A stretch of 64,000 nt of DNA from Fibrobacter sp. UWR4 (GTDB lineage: Bacteria > Fibrobacterota > Fibrobacteria > Fibrobacterales > Fibrobacteraceae). The stretch's first letter is position 1, and each line of letters opens with the position of its first letter. Made by a program: the position numbers and the translations under genes. Where the stretch lies: NCBI RefSeq assembly GCF_003149045.1, contig NZ_QGDU01000002.1, positions 83,347 through 147,346 of the forward strand, read 5' to 3'. Of the stretch, positions 39,158 through 47,735 are shown piece by piece. Below the pieces are notes generated by a model that saw only the letters and a program-made list of their open reading frames with translations, did not search any database and was not told the origin of the DNA.

Positions 39158-39255
39158 TATTTTACTTTATAGGCAAAATAAAAGTTTGTTTTTTCCAAAT
39201 TCAAATTATATATATTGTCAATGAAACCGCCCCTAACGGGCGAAAAAGGATGAAT

Positions 39256-39780
39256 ATGATCTCTTATACCGACGCTTACAAGATTGCAGCCGAAATTCAC
39301 AAGGACCAGGTGGACAAGGCTGGCGGCCCCTACATTGATTTTCTTCAGAATGTTGTAGACAACCTTAAGGCAAAGGGCGAAACCGAGGAAGTGCAAATCC
39401 TTGCACTGCTTCAGGATACCACAACCGCTTCTGCCAAGAAGACCGCAGCAGACCTTGTCCAGATGGGTGTTCCCGCCGACATAGTGGCAAAGATCGAAAA
39501 AATGACTTATCGCAAGAACCAGAGCTGGATCGACGAATACAGCTGCAAGCTGATGGCCCAGGGCGTCCCCGCTGAAGAAGCCACCTACGAAGCCCGCGAA
39601 AAGGAATTCGTAAAGTTCGCCGAAAGCCTGAAGGACGACCCCATCATGGCAAAGGCCAAGGCAGCCATCCTTACCACCCTTCTGGAAGACAAATATATCC
39701 GTCGTAATGAACGTCGTGAGCTTAAGACCAAGTTCCGCCTGAAGAAGTATCAGGCTGCAATCGAAGCTCTGAACACTTAA
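39256..39780 (+). CDS. Degenerate HD-domain (RelA/SpoT hydrolase-like) protein
   Basis: 174 residues from ATG 39256, well spaced from AAAAAGG; ATG 39250 lies too close to that site. The first 70 residues follow the HD hydrolase layout (A-A-E-I-H-K-D-Q-V-D-K-A-G-G-P-Y, then Q-I-L-A-L-L-Q-D-T), but the metal-binding HD dipeptide is Q-D and the His after P-Y-x-x is Phe, so hydrolase activity is doubtful. The C-terminus is strongly basic. It could bind a nucleotide or act as scaffold; this is inference. A small hairpin lies in its leader. Confidence 0.6.
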   Translation: MISYTDAYKIAAEIHKDQVDKAGGPYIDFLQNVVDNLKAKGETEEVQILALLQDTTTASAKKTAADLVQMGVPADIVAKIEKMTYRKNQSWIDEYSCKLMAQGVPAEEATYEAREKEFVKFAESLKDDPIMAKAKAAILTTLLEDKYIRRNERRELKTKFRLKKYQAAIEALNT

Positions 39781-39808
39781 TTCAGCTAAAATACGGATTT
39801 TATCCTAT

Positions 39809-39842
39809 AAACGAGAGTCGAGGCAATCGCTCTCGTTTTTTT
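39809..39842 (+). terminator. Terminator of the HD-like gene
   Basis: AACGAGAG/CTCTCGTT stem followed by T7. Confidence 0.85.
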
Positions 39843-39987
39843 ATCCGGAAATCCTATAATTTTTGTGTGAATTGCACGGCTTTTTGATTAAAACACACAA
39901 AAATAACTTTCCAAAAACGTAGCTTTTGCTAAATTTACCCCGTCAAAACCAGATGGTTTTGCAAAACTATATATAAGGAACATTATC

Positions 39988-41106
39988 ATGGCTAATAAGG
40001 TCTATAACTTTAGCGCAGGCCCCTCTGTCCTGCCCGAACAAGCACTCAAGGAAGCTTCTGAAGCATGCATCGACTATGCAAACTCCGGCATCAGTATTCT
40101 CTCCATGAGTCACCGTTCAAAGCCCATCGAGAACATGTTCCTCGAAACTGAACAGCTTCTCCGCGACCTCATGGGTATCCCCGCCAACTACGATATCATT
40201 TTCCTCGGCGGCGGCTGCTCCCTCCTGTTCTGCATGATGCCTATGAACTTCCTCCCGGCCGACGGCGTTGCCGACTACACCGACACTGGTGTCTGGGCAA
40301 ACAAGGCTCTCAAGGAAGCTAAGCAGTTCGGTAACGTTAACGTTGCTTGCTCCACCAAGGCTGATGTGTACAACCACATCGACAAGAACCTGCAGCTCTC
40401 TGACAACGCAACCTACCTCCACGTTACCGCCAACAACACCATTTACGGTACCGAATGGCACAACTTCCCGAAGCCCAAGTCCGGCTTCCTCATGGCTGAC
40501 ATGAGCTCCGACTTCCTCGCCCGCAAGGTGAACGTGGAAGACTTCGGCGTGATCTACGGCGGCGCTCAGAAGAACATCTCCTGCGCAGGCGTTACCGTTT
40601 CCATCATCCGTAAGGACTTGCTCGGCAAGGTCGATCGTCAGATCCCCACCATGCTGAACTTCAAGACTCATCTCGACGAAAAGACCGGCGTGAACTCCAT
40701 GTTCAACACTCCTCCGGTATTCGCAGTCTACACCATGAACCGCACCCTCAACTGGCTGAAGCAGATCGGCGGTGTTGACGCTATCGAAAAGATCAACCGC
40801 GAAAAGGCTGCTCTCCTTTACAGCGCCATCGACAACTCCAAGGTGTTCGTCGGTACCGCTGCTAAGGAAGACCGTTCTCTCATGAACGTTCCCTTCGTAT
40901 TCAACCGCGAAGTTGTTTCCGAAGAAAAGGATGCAGACATGGCTAAGGACTTCATCGAATTCGCAAAGTCCAAGGGTCTCGTCCAGATCAAGGGTCACCG
41001 TTCTGTTGGCGGCTTCCGCGCTTCCATCTACAACGCAATGCCCATCGAAGGTGTCCAGGCTCTCGTTGACTGCATGGGCGACTACGAAAAGAAGATCTTG
41101 GGCTAA
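39988..41106 (+). CDS. serC: Phosphoserine aminotransferase
   Basis: 372 residues. A PLP enzyme converting 3-phosphohydroxypyruvate to phosphoserine in serine synthesis and also used in pyridoxine synthesis. The start F-S-A-G-P-S-V-L-P, the S-H-R-S-K region, G-G-G-C-S-L-L-F, the Asp motif D-M-S-S-D-F and the PLP-lysine motif Y-G-G-A-Q-K-N (near residue 195) are diagnostic. AAGGAA precedes ATG. The leader has a small AAAACC/GGTTTT hairpin (39945-39960). serA is not adjacent. Confidence 0.96.
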   Translation: MANKVYNFSAGPSVLPEQALKEASEACIDYANSGISILSMSHRSKPIENMFLETEQLLRDLMGIPANYDIIFLGGGCSLLFCMMPMNFLPADGVADYTDTGVWANKALKEAKQFGNVNVACSTKADVYNHIDKNLQLSDNATYLHVTANNTIYGTEWHNFPKPKSGFLMADMSSDFLARKVNVEDFGVIYGGAQKNISCAGVTVSIIRKDLLGKVDRQIPTMLNFKTHLDEKTGVNSMFNTPPVFAVYTMNRTLNWLKQIGGVDAIEKINREKAALLYSAIDNSKVFVGTAAKEDRSLMNVPFVFNREVVSEEKDADMAKDFIEFAKSKGLVQIKGHRSVGGFRASIYNAMPIEGVQALVDCMGDYEKKILG

Positions 41107-41156
41107 AGCTAATTAGGCGCGAGGCTCCAGGTTTCTGACTCGAGCCCAAAAGTTCA

Positions 41157-41188
41157 AAAGGTTAAAGGATTCGTCCTTTAACCTTTTT
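41157..41188 (+). terminator. Terminator of serC
   Basis: AAAAGGTTAAAGGA/TCCTTTAACCTTTT, a 14-bp stem closed by a TTCG tetraloop, then T-run. Confidence 0.95.
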
Positions 41189-41241
41189 TTCTTTATCCTT
41201 TCTACATCCCGCTTCGTCCTTCATCCAGCCAACTTCCAACT

Positions 41242-41290
41242 GTCTACTTCCTACTGCCTACCGTCTACTTCCTACTGCCTACCGTTTACT
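41242..41290 (+). repeat. Heptad-phased array between serC and psd
   Basis: A 21-nt unit (41242-41262) repeats exactly at 41263-41283, followed by a decayed third start. Each unit is three 7-mers of the form GTCTACT, TCCTACT, GCCTACC; on the other strand these read GTAGNNN. It shares its 7-nt phase with arrays at 50171 and 57742. Confidence 0.8.
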
Positions 41291-41302
41291 ACATTTACTC
41301 CT

Positions 41303-42154
41303 ATGAATACCGCTTTTTATGTTTTTATGAAGTTGCTGCCCAAGAACGCAGCCAGCCGAGCCTTTGGCGCCCTTACCCGTTTGCGCATTCCTTTCCTTAG
41401 CGCGAAGGCTCGAGACCTGTTTTGCAGCTATTACAAGCTGAACATGGAAGAAGCGGAATATCCTCTGGAACATTACGCAAATATCGGTGAACTTTTCATC
41501 CGCCATCTGAAGCCAGGCGCACGTCCCATTGCAGAAACCGAAATTGTAAGCCCTGTAGATGGCGTACTCTCCCAGACCGCGGTCTTCGATGACAACCCCC
41601 AGTTGATCCAGGCCAAGGGTAAGACCTACACCCTGAAGTCCCTCCTTCGCGACGGGGAATTGGCAAAGAAGTTTGAAGGCGGAGCCTTTGCCACCATCTA
41701 CCTGGCACCCTTTAACTACCACCGCATTCACTGCCCTGCCAAGGCAGAAGTCATCGGCGCAAGCTACTGCCCGGGAACCCTGTGGCCCGTCAACGTAGGC
41801 AGCGTGGAACGGGTAGAAGGCCTCTTCAGCATTAACGAACGTCTCACCAGCCACCTCCGTCTGGAGGACGGTTCCGAGATGCTAGTCGTCAAGGTGGGCG
41901 CCACCAACGTGGGACGTATCGGTGTTTCCTACTCCAAGAACCTGCTGGTGAACGCCGGCAAGCTCCCCCGCAACAAGAAGCGTCACGACTGGACTCCCAA
42001 GAAAAAGATTGAAATCGAGAAGGGTGGCGAACTGGGCCGTTTCGAAATGGGCAGCACCGTCATTCTCGTGGTGGACAAGAAAATCCGTGAACGCAACCCG
42101 GAACTGTTCAAGAACCGCGTGGGCCAGGCCGTCAAGGTGGGCGAAGCCCTCTAG
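41303..42154 (+). CDS. psd: Phosphatidylserine decarboxylase proenzyme
   Basis: 283 residues. It makes phosphatidylethanolamine from phosphatidylserine. The proenzyme cleaves itself at a G-S-T motif to create a pyruvoyl group: here F-E-M-G-S-T-V-I-L near residue 248. The catalytic region S-P-V-D-G and Y-L-A-P-F-N-Y-H-R-I-H are present, as is F-I-R-x-L-K-P-G-A-R-P-I. TACATT at 41290-41295 ends 7 nt before ATG with no ribosome binding site, so the mRNA is probably leaderless. pssA is not adjacent. Confidence 0.95.
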   Translation: MNTAFYVFMKLLPKNAASRAFGALTRLRIPFLSAKARDLFCSYYKLNMEEAEYPLEHYANIGELFIRHLKPGARPIAETEIVSPVDGVLSQTAVFDDNPQLIQAKGKTYTLKSLLRDGELAKKFEGGAFATIYLAPFNYHRIHCPAKAEVIGASYCPGTLWPVNVGSVERVEGLFSINERLTSHLRLEDGSEMLVVKVGATNVGRIGVSYSKNLLVNAGKLPRNKKRHDWTPKKKIEIEKGGELGRFEMGSTVILVVDKKIRERNPELFKNRVGQAVKVGEAL

Positions 42155-42199
42155 CCTTTACAGCAGTTCCTTTCGTCCTGTATTTTATAAATCCGTCCC

Positions 42200-43033
42200 A
42201 TGATTTCTGCAAAGAGATTCGCCCAAAGCGAGGCCGCCCTTTTCAAGGCCACCCAGGACTTCGTCCAGTCCTTTGCAGATGTGACGGACCCCATCATCTT
42301 CATATCCGGAAAGGCGAAGACGGTCCAGGCCAGAATCGCCTGGACAATCTTGGGCAGTACCCTCTTTCAGGGAATTTCCTATACGGATATGATGAAGTTG
42401 CTAGGCGCCCTCTATAACGCCTTCCCCGAAGAAAAGCTCTGGACCTTACCGGTCCCGAAAGAAGATCAGCTGATGGCAGTCGCCCACCAGGTTTTACAGG
42501 GCAAGTCTTGGACATTGATGGAACACCTGCCTGGCATTTTCTGGAGTGTGGGAAGTTTCGTACGACACCACCAGAAAGAGGGTAGCGACCTTACCCAGTG
42601 GGCCTCCAGCCGAAATGCGGAAGAAATCTGGCGAGACTTAGGCGAAGTCTACTTTATGGGAAAAGGCAAGCCCCGACCCAAGGCAGCAGCAACCATCTAC
42701 CGACTGGTATCTCCCTTCCCTCTGGGACTTGGACTGACCCTAGAGAGTTCGCCCAAGATGCCGCCTATCCCGCTGTCCATGGGGGTTAGACGTTACCTTT
42801 CCATTCTCGGGCCCGGCAAGTACGAGAAATTTTCCGAGCTGACCCCCGACGAAAAGTACAGGATGGCCCAGGACGTTTTTCGCGAACTGTCTTCCAAAAC
42901 ACCGAACGTAGCCGCCCACGGTCTTCAATTCTTTTTGGAAAGCGGTACCAAGGAATTTATCTGTAGGGACCACTTCAAAACCTGCAAGGCGTGTCCCTTC
43001 TACGAATATTGCAAGTACGCCATCCAGAAATAA
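42200..43033 (+). CDS. Divergent EndoIII/MutY-like Fe-S protein, function unknown
   Basis: 277 residues. The C-terminus has Cys255-x6-Cys262-x2-Cys265-x5-Cys271, exactly the spacing of the [4Fe-4S] loop of endonuclease III and MutY. Upstream, G-K-G-K-P-R-P-K-A-A-A-T could be a helix-hairpin-helix turn and I-P-L-S-M-G-V-R-R-Y-L-S-I-L-G occupies the place of the V-D-T-H-V-x-R catalytic-Asp motif, but the Asp is missing. DNA binding or repair is plausible; glycosylase activity is not shown. TATAAA at 42186-42191 sits 8 nt before ATG. Confidence 0.7.
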   Translation: MISAKRFAQSEAALFKATQDFVQSFADVTDPIIFISGKAKTVQARIAWTILGSTLFQGISYTDMMKLLGALYNAFPEEKLWTLPVPKEDQLMAVAHQVLQGKSWTLMEHLPGIFWSVGSFVRHHQKEGSDLTQWASSRNAEEIWRDLGEVYFMGKGKPRPKAAATIYRLVSPFPLGLGLTLESSPKMPPIPLSMGVRRYLSILGPGKYEKFSELTPDEKYRMAQDVFRELSSKTPNVAAHGLQFFLESGTKEFICRDHFKTCKACPFYEYCKYAIQK

Positions 43034-43069
43034 AACGGACCGTCCTGAAAAAAGCTAAATTCTCTGCGT

Positions 43070-43891
43070 ATGAAAAAACTGCTTCCGATCCTCGCCATTT
43101 TTGCACTGCTGTTCAGCGGTTGTAAGGAGGAGCAGATTGTCCCCATCGATTACGAAGGTGTTTCCTACAAAGGCATCCGTCCGGTTATCGCCCTGGTGGA
43201 CTCTTCCGAGAACAAGATCGCCCACGTAAAGAAGGAAATCAACTACAAGTACCCCGTGTTGGTAGGCGACACCTTAAGCGTGCAGATTCTTGAATTCGAA
43301 GGGGATGTTTACGCCCTGGATTATTACCTGAACAGCGGTCGATTCCAGGGAAGCGCCCCCATCCTTCGCGGAGACTACATCGAACAGACCATCCGCGCCG
43401 ATTCCAAGATTTTCATTTTCAACCACGATAGTTTCCGCCGTTACGAACGTAGCGACCTGGAAGCCTACGTCCGTTCCTTCCCGGAATACCGAGGCGGATT
43501 CCCCCAGGAATTCCTGAGCCTCCCCTTCGACAAGCGGGTTACAGGTAAAGTGTCCATCCAGACCAAGTTCTTTATGGGAATTCCCTCCACCTTCCCCGTT
43601 CTGGTCCAGGGTTACCAGGCCGATGGACTTCAGTGGAACGTGGCCCGCAGCTGGAACGTCGTGGAGCAGGATCATTTCGACCAGTGGGCAGCCGGATTGA
43701 AAACCGTCAAGCCCCAGGGAATCTACCCTCAGAAAGACTGCATTTACTTTTCCCCCGGAGAAGGGATTCAGGGTATCGCCTCTAGGCTGGCCGGGGGCCG
43801 CATTGTGGTCATCTGGGGATATTTAGACTGGTTTGACTTGGAAAGGAAGTTCTTCACCGCAAGCGACCGCATCTACGAAGCACGTTTTTAA
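43070..43891 (+). CDS. Lipoprotein of unknown function
   Basis: 273 residues with a signal peptide and lipobox F-S-G-C (Cys about 18), so probably lipid-anchored. The mature part is mixed alpha/beta without a family motif I recognise. It has many aromatic residues and a D-K-R-V-T-G-K-V-S-I-Q-T-K stretch. TAAATT (43056-43061) ends 8 nt before ATG. The GerW-like gene starts 13 bp after its stop with its own -10 box. Confidence 0.65.
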   Translation: MKKLLPILAIFALLFSGCKEEQIVPIDYEGVSYKGIRPVIALVDSSENKIAHVKKEINYKYPVLVGDTLSVQILEFEGDVYALDYYLNSGRFQGSAPILRGDYIEQTIRADSKIFIFNHDSFRRYERSDLEAYVRSFPEYRGGFPQEFLSLPFDKRVTGKVSIQTKFFMGIPSTFPVLVQGYQADGLQWNVARSWNVVEQDHFDQWAAGLKTVKPQGIYPQKDCIYFSPGEGIQGIASRLAGGRIVVIWGYLDWFDLERKFFTASDRIYEARF

Positions 43892-43904
43892 CTATATTAA
43901 AATC

Positions 43905-44237
43905 ATGGCTATTGAAAAACTCGCAGAAACTCTTTTGGAAAAGCTCCGTTTCATCACCAAGGCAGAAACGGTTATCGGTAACCCCATCCAGGCTGGTGAA
44001 GCAACCATCATTCCCGTAAGCCGCGTCTCCGTTGGTTTCGGCTTTGGCGGTCACCAGAACAAGGGCGACACTTCCGCCTCCGGTGGCGGCGCTTCCGTAG
44101 AACCGGTAGCCTTCCTGGTCATCAATGGCGAAGACGTCCGTATTATGCCTATTACCAAGGATAGTTCTCTGGCATCCAAGGTCATGGATATTATTCCTGA
44201 CGTGGTGAACAAGTTCAGCAAGAAGAAGGAAGACTAA
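43905..44237 (+). CDS. GerW/YtfJ-family protein
   Basis: 110 residues from ATG 43905; an open frame to 43833 lies inside the preceding gene. The pattern T-V-I-G-N-P-I-Q-A-G, T-I-I-P-V-S-R-V-S-V-G-F-G-F-G-G, a Gly/Ser-rich loop and V-x-P-V-A-F-L-V-I matches the YtfJ/GerW family, known from spore-formers but also found in non-sporulating phyla. The function here is unknown. TATATT (43893-43898) ends 6 nt before ATG. A terminator follows at 44271. Confidence 0.85.
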   Translation: MAIEKLAETLLEKLRFITKAETVIGNPIQAGEATIIPVSRVSVGFGFGGHQNKGDTSASGGGASVEPVAFLVINGEDVRIMPITKDSSLASKVMDIIPDVVNKFSKKKED

Positions 44238-44270
44238 TCCTTCACCCATGCCGAACTGGATTCAGCATCG

Positions 44271-44297
44271 AAAGCCCGGTCTTAACGCCGGGCTTTT
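44271..44297 (+). terminator. Terminator of the GerW-like gene
   Basis: AAAGCCCGG/CCGGGCTTT, 9 bp, then T4. The -10 box of dtd begins only 4 nt later. Confidence 0.85.
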
Positions 44298-44312
44298 GTC
44301 TATATTTAGGCC

Positions 44313-44747
44313 ATGAAGTTTTTAATCCAGCGTGTAACAAACGCCCAGGTGGACATTGACGGGGAAACCGTCGGCAAGATCAACAAGGGCTACATGATCC
44401 TCATCGGAGTCGGAGAAGAAGACACCAGGGAAGAGGCGGACCGCCTCATCCGCAAGATGCTGAACCTCCGTATTTTCGCCGACGAAAACGGGAAGACCAA
44501 TCTTTCTATCAAGGACGTGAACGGCGAACTCCTGCTGGTATCCCAGTTTACCCTCTACGCCAACTGCAACAAGGGAAACCGCCCTACGTTCAATGGAGCA
44601 GGCAATCCTACTTTGGCCAACGATCTTTACGAGTACATCATTGCGGAATGCAGGAAGGAAGTGAAAGTCGTAGAAACGGGACGATTCGGCGCAGACATGC
44701 AGGTAAGCCTCACGAACGACGGTCCCTTCACCATTATGCTGGAGTAA
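44313..44747 (+). CDS. dtd: D-aminoacyl-tRNA deacylase
   Basis: 144 residues, the normal size. Dtd removes D-amino acids from mischarged tRNAs. The N-terminal I-Q-R-V-T-N-A-Q-V, the catalytic-pocket motif S-Q-F-T-L-Y-A and the cross-subunit N-D-G-P-F-T-I-M (N-x-G-P-x-T, where the cis Gly-Pro gives chiral proofreading) are all present. TATATT (44301-44306) ends 6 nt before ATG and no ribosome binding site is present, so translation is probably leaderless. Confidence 0.95.
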   Translation: MKFLIQRVTNAQVDIDGETVGKINKGYMILIGVGEEDTREEADRLIRKMLNLRIFADENGKTNLSIKDVNGELLLVSQFTLYANCNKGNRPTFNGAGNPTLANDLYEYIIAECRKEVKVVETGRFGADMQVSLTNDGPFTIMLE

Positions 44748-44796
44748 TGGTGAGGCAAGTTCTCATTGACTTCACCAACCTTATAAGACGGTAAAC

Positions 44797-45657
44797 ATGA
44801 AGAAAAAGACTTTCATCGCGTTAGTTTCCACGCTTTTCACGGCATTGATTTTCACGTCTTGCGCTGGAGTGAACGACATGAGGGGCGGTTCCGCCGGCAA
44901 CGCGGGCGGTGATTCCAGCATGATGGATACGCCCTGCGAGGAATGCGGAAAACGTGGCGACATCGAACTGAAAATCACTGACGAAATTTACTACAGGGAA
45001 TGGAACCAGGCCGCCTACAGCCGCATGGATTCTACAGCCGTCGTAGGCGTTTTCCCGGCGTTGAAAGTCACTGCTGCCCGACCCGAGACTTGCAAGTTCT
45101 GCCATAGCTATAGCGCGGATGCGTTAGACTTTGACTTGGCCCGAGTGGAGGATTCCCTCTTCGTGAAGGCGTTTCCCAAGATGCAGCGAGAGCTGATGCT
45201 CCCCGGCATGCGACTTCCCGACGCTGATTCCAGCTACTTTGACACGCTGGCAGTGAAAATCCTGAAATCGACTTTTGCAGACGGCAAGAAGCTGGAAGAT
45301 TTCACCCCGTGGGTAGAACGAGAAGGAATCGAGCAGCCCCTCAACCGCGATGTGCCCAATGAACTGAAGAACCTGCTGAACGACATCGCCAGCCGTTACG
45401 AACTGCGATACATGTCTATCCCCATTCGACTGGACGTCACGATGGATACGGACCTGGGCAAATCCGGCGGTTTCACGTACAAGATTCTATGGACCCTATG
45501 GGATGCCCGCTATGGAGAATTGGTATTCCTGACGTACTCCAGTTTCACTGCGGCCACTACCAGCAGGGTATCTCCAGAAAAGGAATGGTCCGAGCCCTTT
45601 GCAAAAAGACTCTGGACCATGTTCAGCACCGATGTCAATAATCTAGAAAGCCACTAA
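44797..45657 (+). CDS. Lipoprotein with two CxxC motifs, function unknown
   Basis: 286 residues. A signal peptide with lipobox F-T-S-C (Cys about 22) indicates membrane anchoring. A Gly/Ser-rich spacer leads to C-E-E-C (about 47-50) and C-K-F-C-H (about 99-103), a possible metal or haem-like site, though the C-x2-C-H resemblance may be accidental. The C-terminal half has W-T-L-W-D-A-R-Y-G-E-L-V-F-L-T-Y-S-S-F. No family is recognised. TATAAG 9 nt before ATG could be its -10 box. Confidence 0.65.
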   Translation: MKKKTFIALVSTLFTALIFTSCAGVNDMRGGSAGNAGGDSSMMDTPCEECGKRGDIELKITDEIYYREWNQAAYSRMDSTAVVGVFPALKVTAARPETCKFCHSYSADALDFDLARVEDSLFVKAFPKMQRELMLPGMRLPDADSSYFDTLAVKILKSTFADGKKLEDFTPWVEREGIEQPLNRDVPNELKNLLNDIASRYELRYMSIPIRLDVTMDTDLGKSGGFTYKILWTLWDARYGELVFLTYSSFTAATTSRVSPEKEWSEPFAKRLWTMFSTDVNNLESH

Positions 45658-45687
45658 TCCGAGGGGAACGGAAAGTTTCCGCAATCT

Positions 45688-47166
45688 CTACTTATACAGA
45701 TTTTCATCAAGTAGGGAGTCCAGCCTCATAAGATATCGCCGAGAGATTTTGATTTGAGCTTTCCTCAGTTTCACCACATAGGCAACATCCGGAACGAAAG
45801 GCTCACTTTTCGGATTCTTGGGGTGAATCGTATCCCTATTGAGATACCGTTGAATCAGTTCATTATCCCTGGATAGGTTTTCCGGAGAAAAACCAGCCTT
45901 CCTCTCATCAGAAACGTACAGAGAATTCCCTGCCATGGAAACGACCATGTCATTGTAGAACTTCAAACGTCTACTCAAGCGAACAGATATACTTTCCCGC
46001 AAATCACCCGACACACCCATTATTTCTGGACAATTTTTATACATTCCCTGAAACCAGCGATGGCGTTTCTTGTCAATTCCGAAGTCATTTTCAAAAAGGC
46101 CATCGACCATCTCGGCAAATAAAACGGAATCTTTCTGAGAACAGCGCTTTCCACGGTTCCTTTTTACGGATTCCAGGCCTGCATCAGCAAGGGCCTTTTG
46201 TTCCGCAACTAACGCAGAATCAGTCTTTAAGCCCACCAGATTCGGATTCAATAGAGAATCAAATGCAGCCTCCGCATATTTCCATTTTTCTCTATAAGAG
46301 TCCAGAAGTTTAAGGACATCATTTGTATCGTTCAACAAGTAAAAATGATCGTTAAAATCCAGATAGCCCAATTCAAGGAATTCCTGGATTATTTCTTTGC
46401 GTTCATCAAAACTACTCTTCAAGCCTTTTCGCGTTTCATCCGACAGAACAACCTTCCCCAGCCTCATGGATTCCAGCAATTCACCCCAAAAGACTTCTAG
46501 GCTTTTTCGTTGATTTTCTATACCGGCGGCGAGACCTTCAAAATCAGAAGGACAATTCTTTAATAATTGCTGGAATCGATCATACTTTTCCTTCGTCAAT
46601 GAGAAAGACTGTTCGCCTATGGACTCAGCGATTTGCCGAACAAATTGAACATCAACGTCTGACGAACATGTCCCCTTGTCAGCTTTGGAAGAAAACTCCT
46701 GTCTTGCCACATTTTCCAGTTGTTCCGCAGGCAAAGTCCTAACTTGGGTCATGGCACAAAAGCCTACAAGGACTCCAGCTACACAAGCGGAAAAGACAGT
46801 ACACACAACCTCGGACAATTTTCCATTGGCACACCACACCTGAAAGAAAATAAATCCCAATAAGGATGCTGCCGGGAAACCAATCCACCACAAATCAAAA
46901 ATTGCAATACCCACCAGGACAACGTCTACAAGAAAAATCCATCGACGCTTGATTTGGCGGGTACTCTTTACAGCACCAAGTTCAACCATTCCCAGCTTTA
47001 CGTTCTTGCGGACAAGAAGGCAGAAGCATGCCACAGACATTGCCAGCACAAGAAATACAGGAAAAAGCTTAAGAGGGAAAATGGAATCTTCAATATAGGA
47101 GACAACCAACGCCCCCATAACTTCAAACAAAATGCAGAACAAGGTAGATAGCAAGGACTTTATCAT
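45688..47166 (-). CDS. Multi-pass membrane protein with internally duplicated C-terminal domain
   Basis: 492 residues from ATG 47166 (a GGGGGG tract lies upstream); an in-frame TTG at 47178 is less likely. Four or five hydrophobic segments occupy residues 2-25, 33-52, 75-96, 98-112 and 120-140. The soluble remainder is helical and contains two related copies (about 167-307 and 342-492), each with K-N-C-P (203-206; 377-380), then S-D-E about 37-40 residues later and an I-I-Q-E-F-L or L-I-Q-R-Y-L helix. I know no family with this layout. It is 15 bp downstream of the DUF2569-like gene, so they form an operon. Confidence 0.65.
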   Translation of the reverse strand: MIKSLLSTLFCILFEVMGALVVSYIEDSIFPLKLFPVFLVLAMSVACFCLLVRKNVKLGMVELGAVKSTRQIKRRWIFLVDVVLVGIAIFDLWWIGFPAASLLGFIFFQVWCANGKLSEVVCTVFSACVAGVLVGFCAMTQVRTLPAEQLENVARQEFSSKADKGTCSSDVDVQFVRQIAESIGEQSFSLTKEKYDRFQQLLKNCPSDFEGLAAGIENQRKSLEVFWGELLESMRLGKVVLSDETRKGLKSSFDERKEIIQEFLELGYLDFNDHFYLLNDTNDVLKLLDSYREKWKYAEAAFDSLLNPNLVGLKTDSALVAEQKALADAGLESVKRNRGKRCSQKDSVLFAEMVDGLFENDFGIDKKRHRWFQGMYKNCPEIMGVSGDLRESISVRLSRRLKFYNDMVVSMAGNSLYVSDERKAGFSPENLSRDNELIQRYLNRDTIHPKNPKSEPFVPDVAYVVKLRKAQIKISRRYLMRLDSLLDENLYK

Positions 47167-47181
47167 ACGGCCCCCCAAAGA

Positions 47182-47643
47182 CTAACGGACAAAAGTATTC
47201 TTCACGCGGGAGGAACAACACATGTATGGAATCCAGACACAACATTTGATTGCGCCTCGAATAAGCGAATTTCTATTCAAAAGTTGAAGCGCGTCCGAAA
47301 AGTTCGAAGTCCCTTCCATATATATGCTGTTTGCAATCGTGACCAAGAATACTGCAATCACAGGTGTCGCAACTGAGAAAACCAAAGAAAAAATATAGAC
47401 TTTAGGAAAAGTCGCCTTTCTTGCAAAAAAAAGATACGGCAACAGTAAAACAAAAGCGAACGACGCAATATCCATCGCGAAGGATGTTCCGTAGATAAAT
47501 TTATAAGCCGGAACAAGCTGAACGACCATCTGCAATTTGGAATCATACACCAAAGCCAGATCCTGATAAAGATTGCACCCACCAAACAAGGGGCCAACCA
47601 CAACGCCAATCCCAACAAGGATCAACAACCCGCCAATAGCCAT
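47182..47643 (-). CDS. DUF2569-like membrane protein
   Basis: 153 residues from ATG 47643, which has the strongest ribosome binding site of the region (AAAGGAGG); the frame extends to 47718 without support. Four hydrophobic segments, opening G-G-L-L-I-L-V-G-I-G-V-V-V-G-P-L and with F-F-A-R-K-A-T-F-P-K-V-Y-I before the third, resemble DUF2569 proteins, whose function is unknown. It is the first gene of a two-gene operon with the duplicated-domain membrane protein. Confidence 0.6.
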   Translation of the reverse strand: MAIGGLLILVGIGVVVGPLFGGCNLYQDLALVYDSKLQMVVQLVPAYKFIYGTSFAMDIASFAFVLLLPYLFFARKATFPKVYIFSLVFSVATPVIAVFLVTIANSIYMEGTSNFSDALQLLNRNSLIRGAIKCCVWIPYMCCSSRVKNTFVR

Positions 47644-47735
47644 ATTGCTAACCTCCTTTAATACCTTACCACCATTCCAATTAAAAAGGACCGCTTTTTT
47701 TTGCGATCCTTTTCTCATGTTCTTTATACCGTTAA

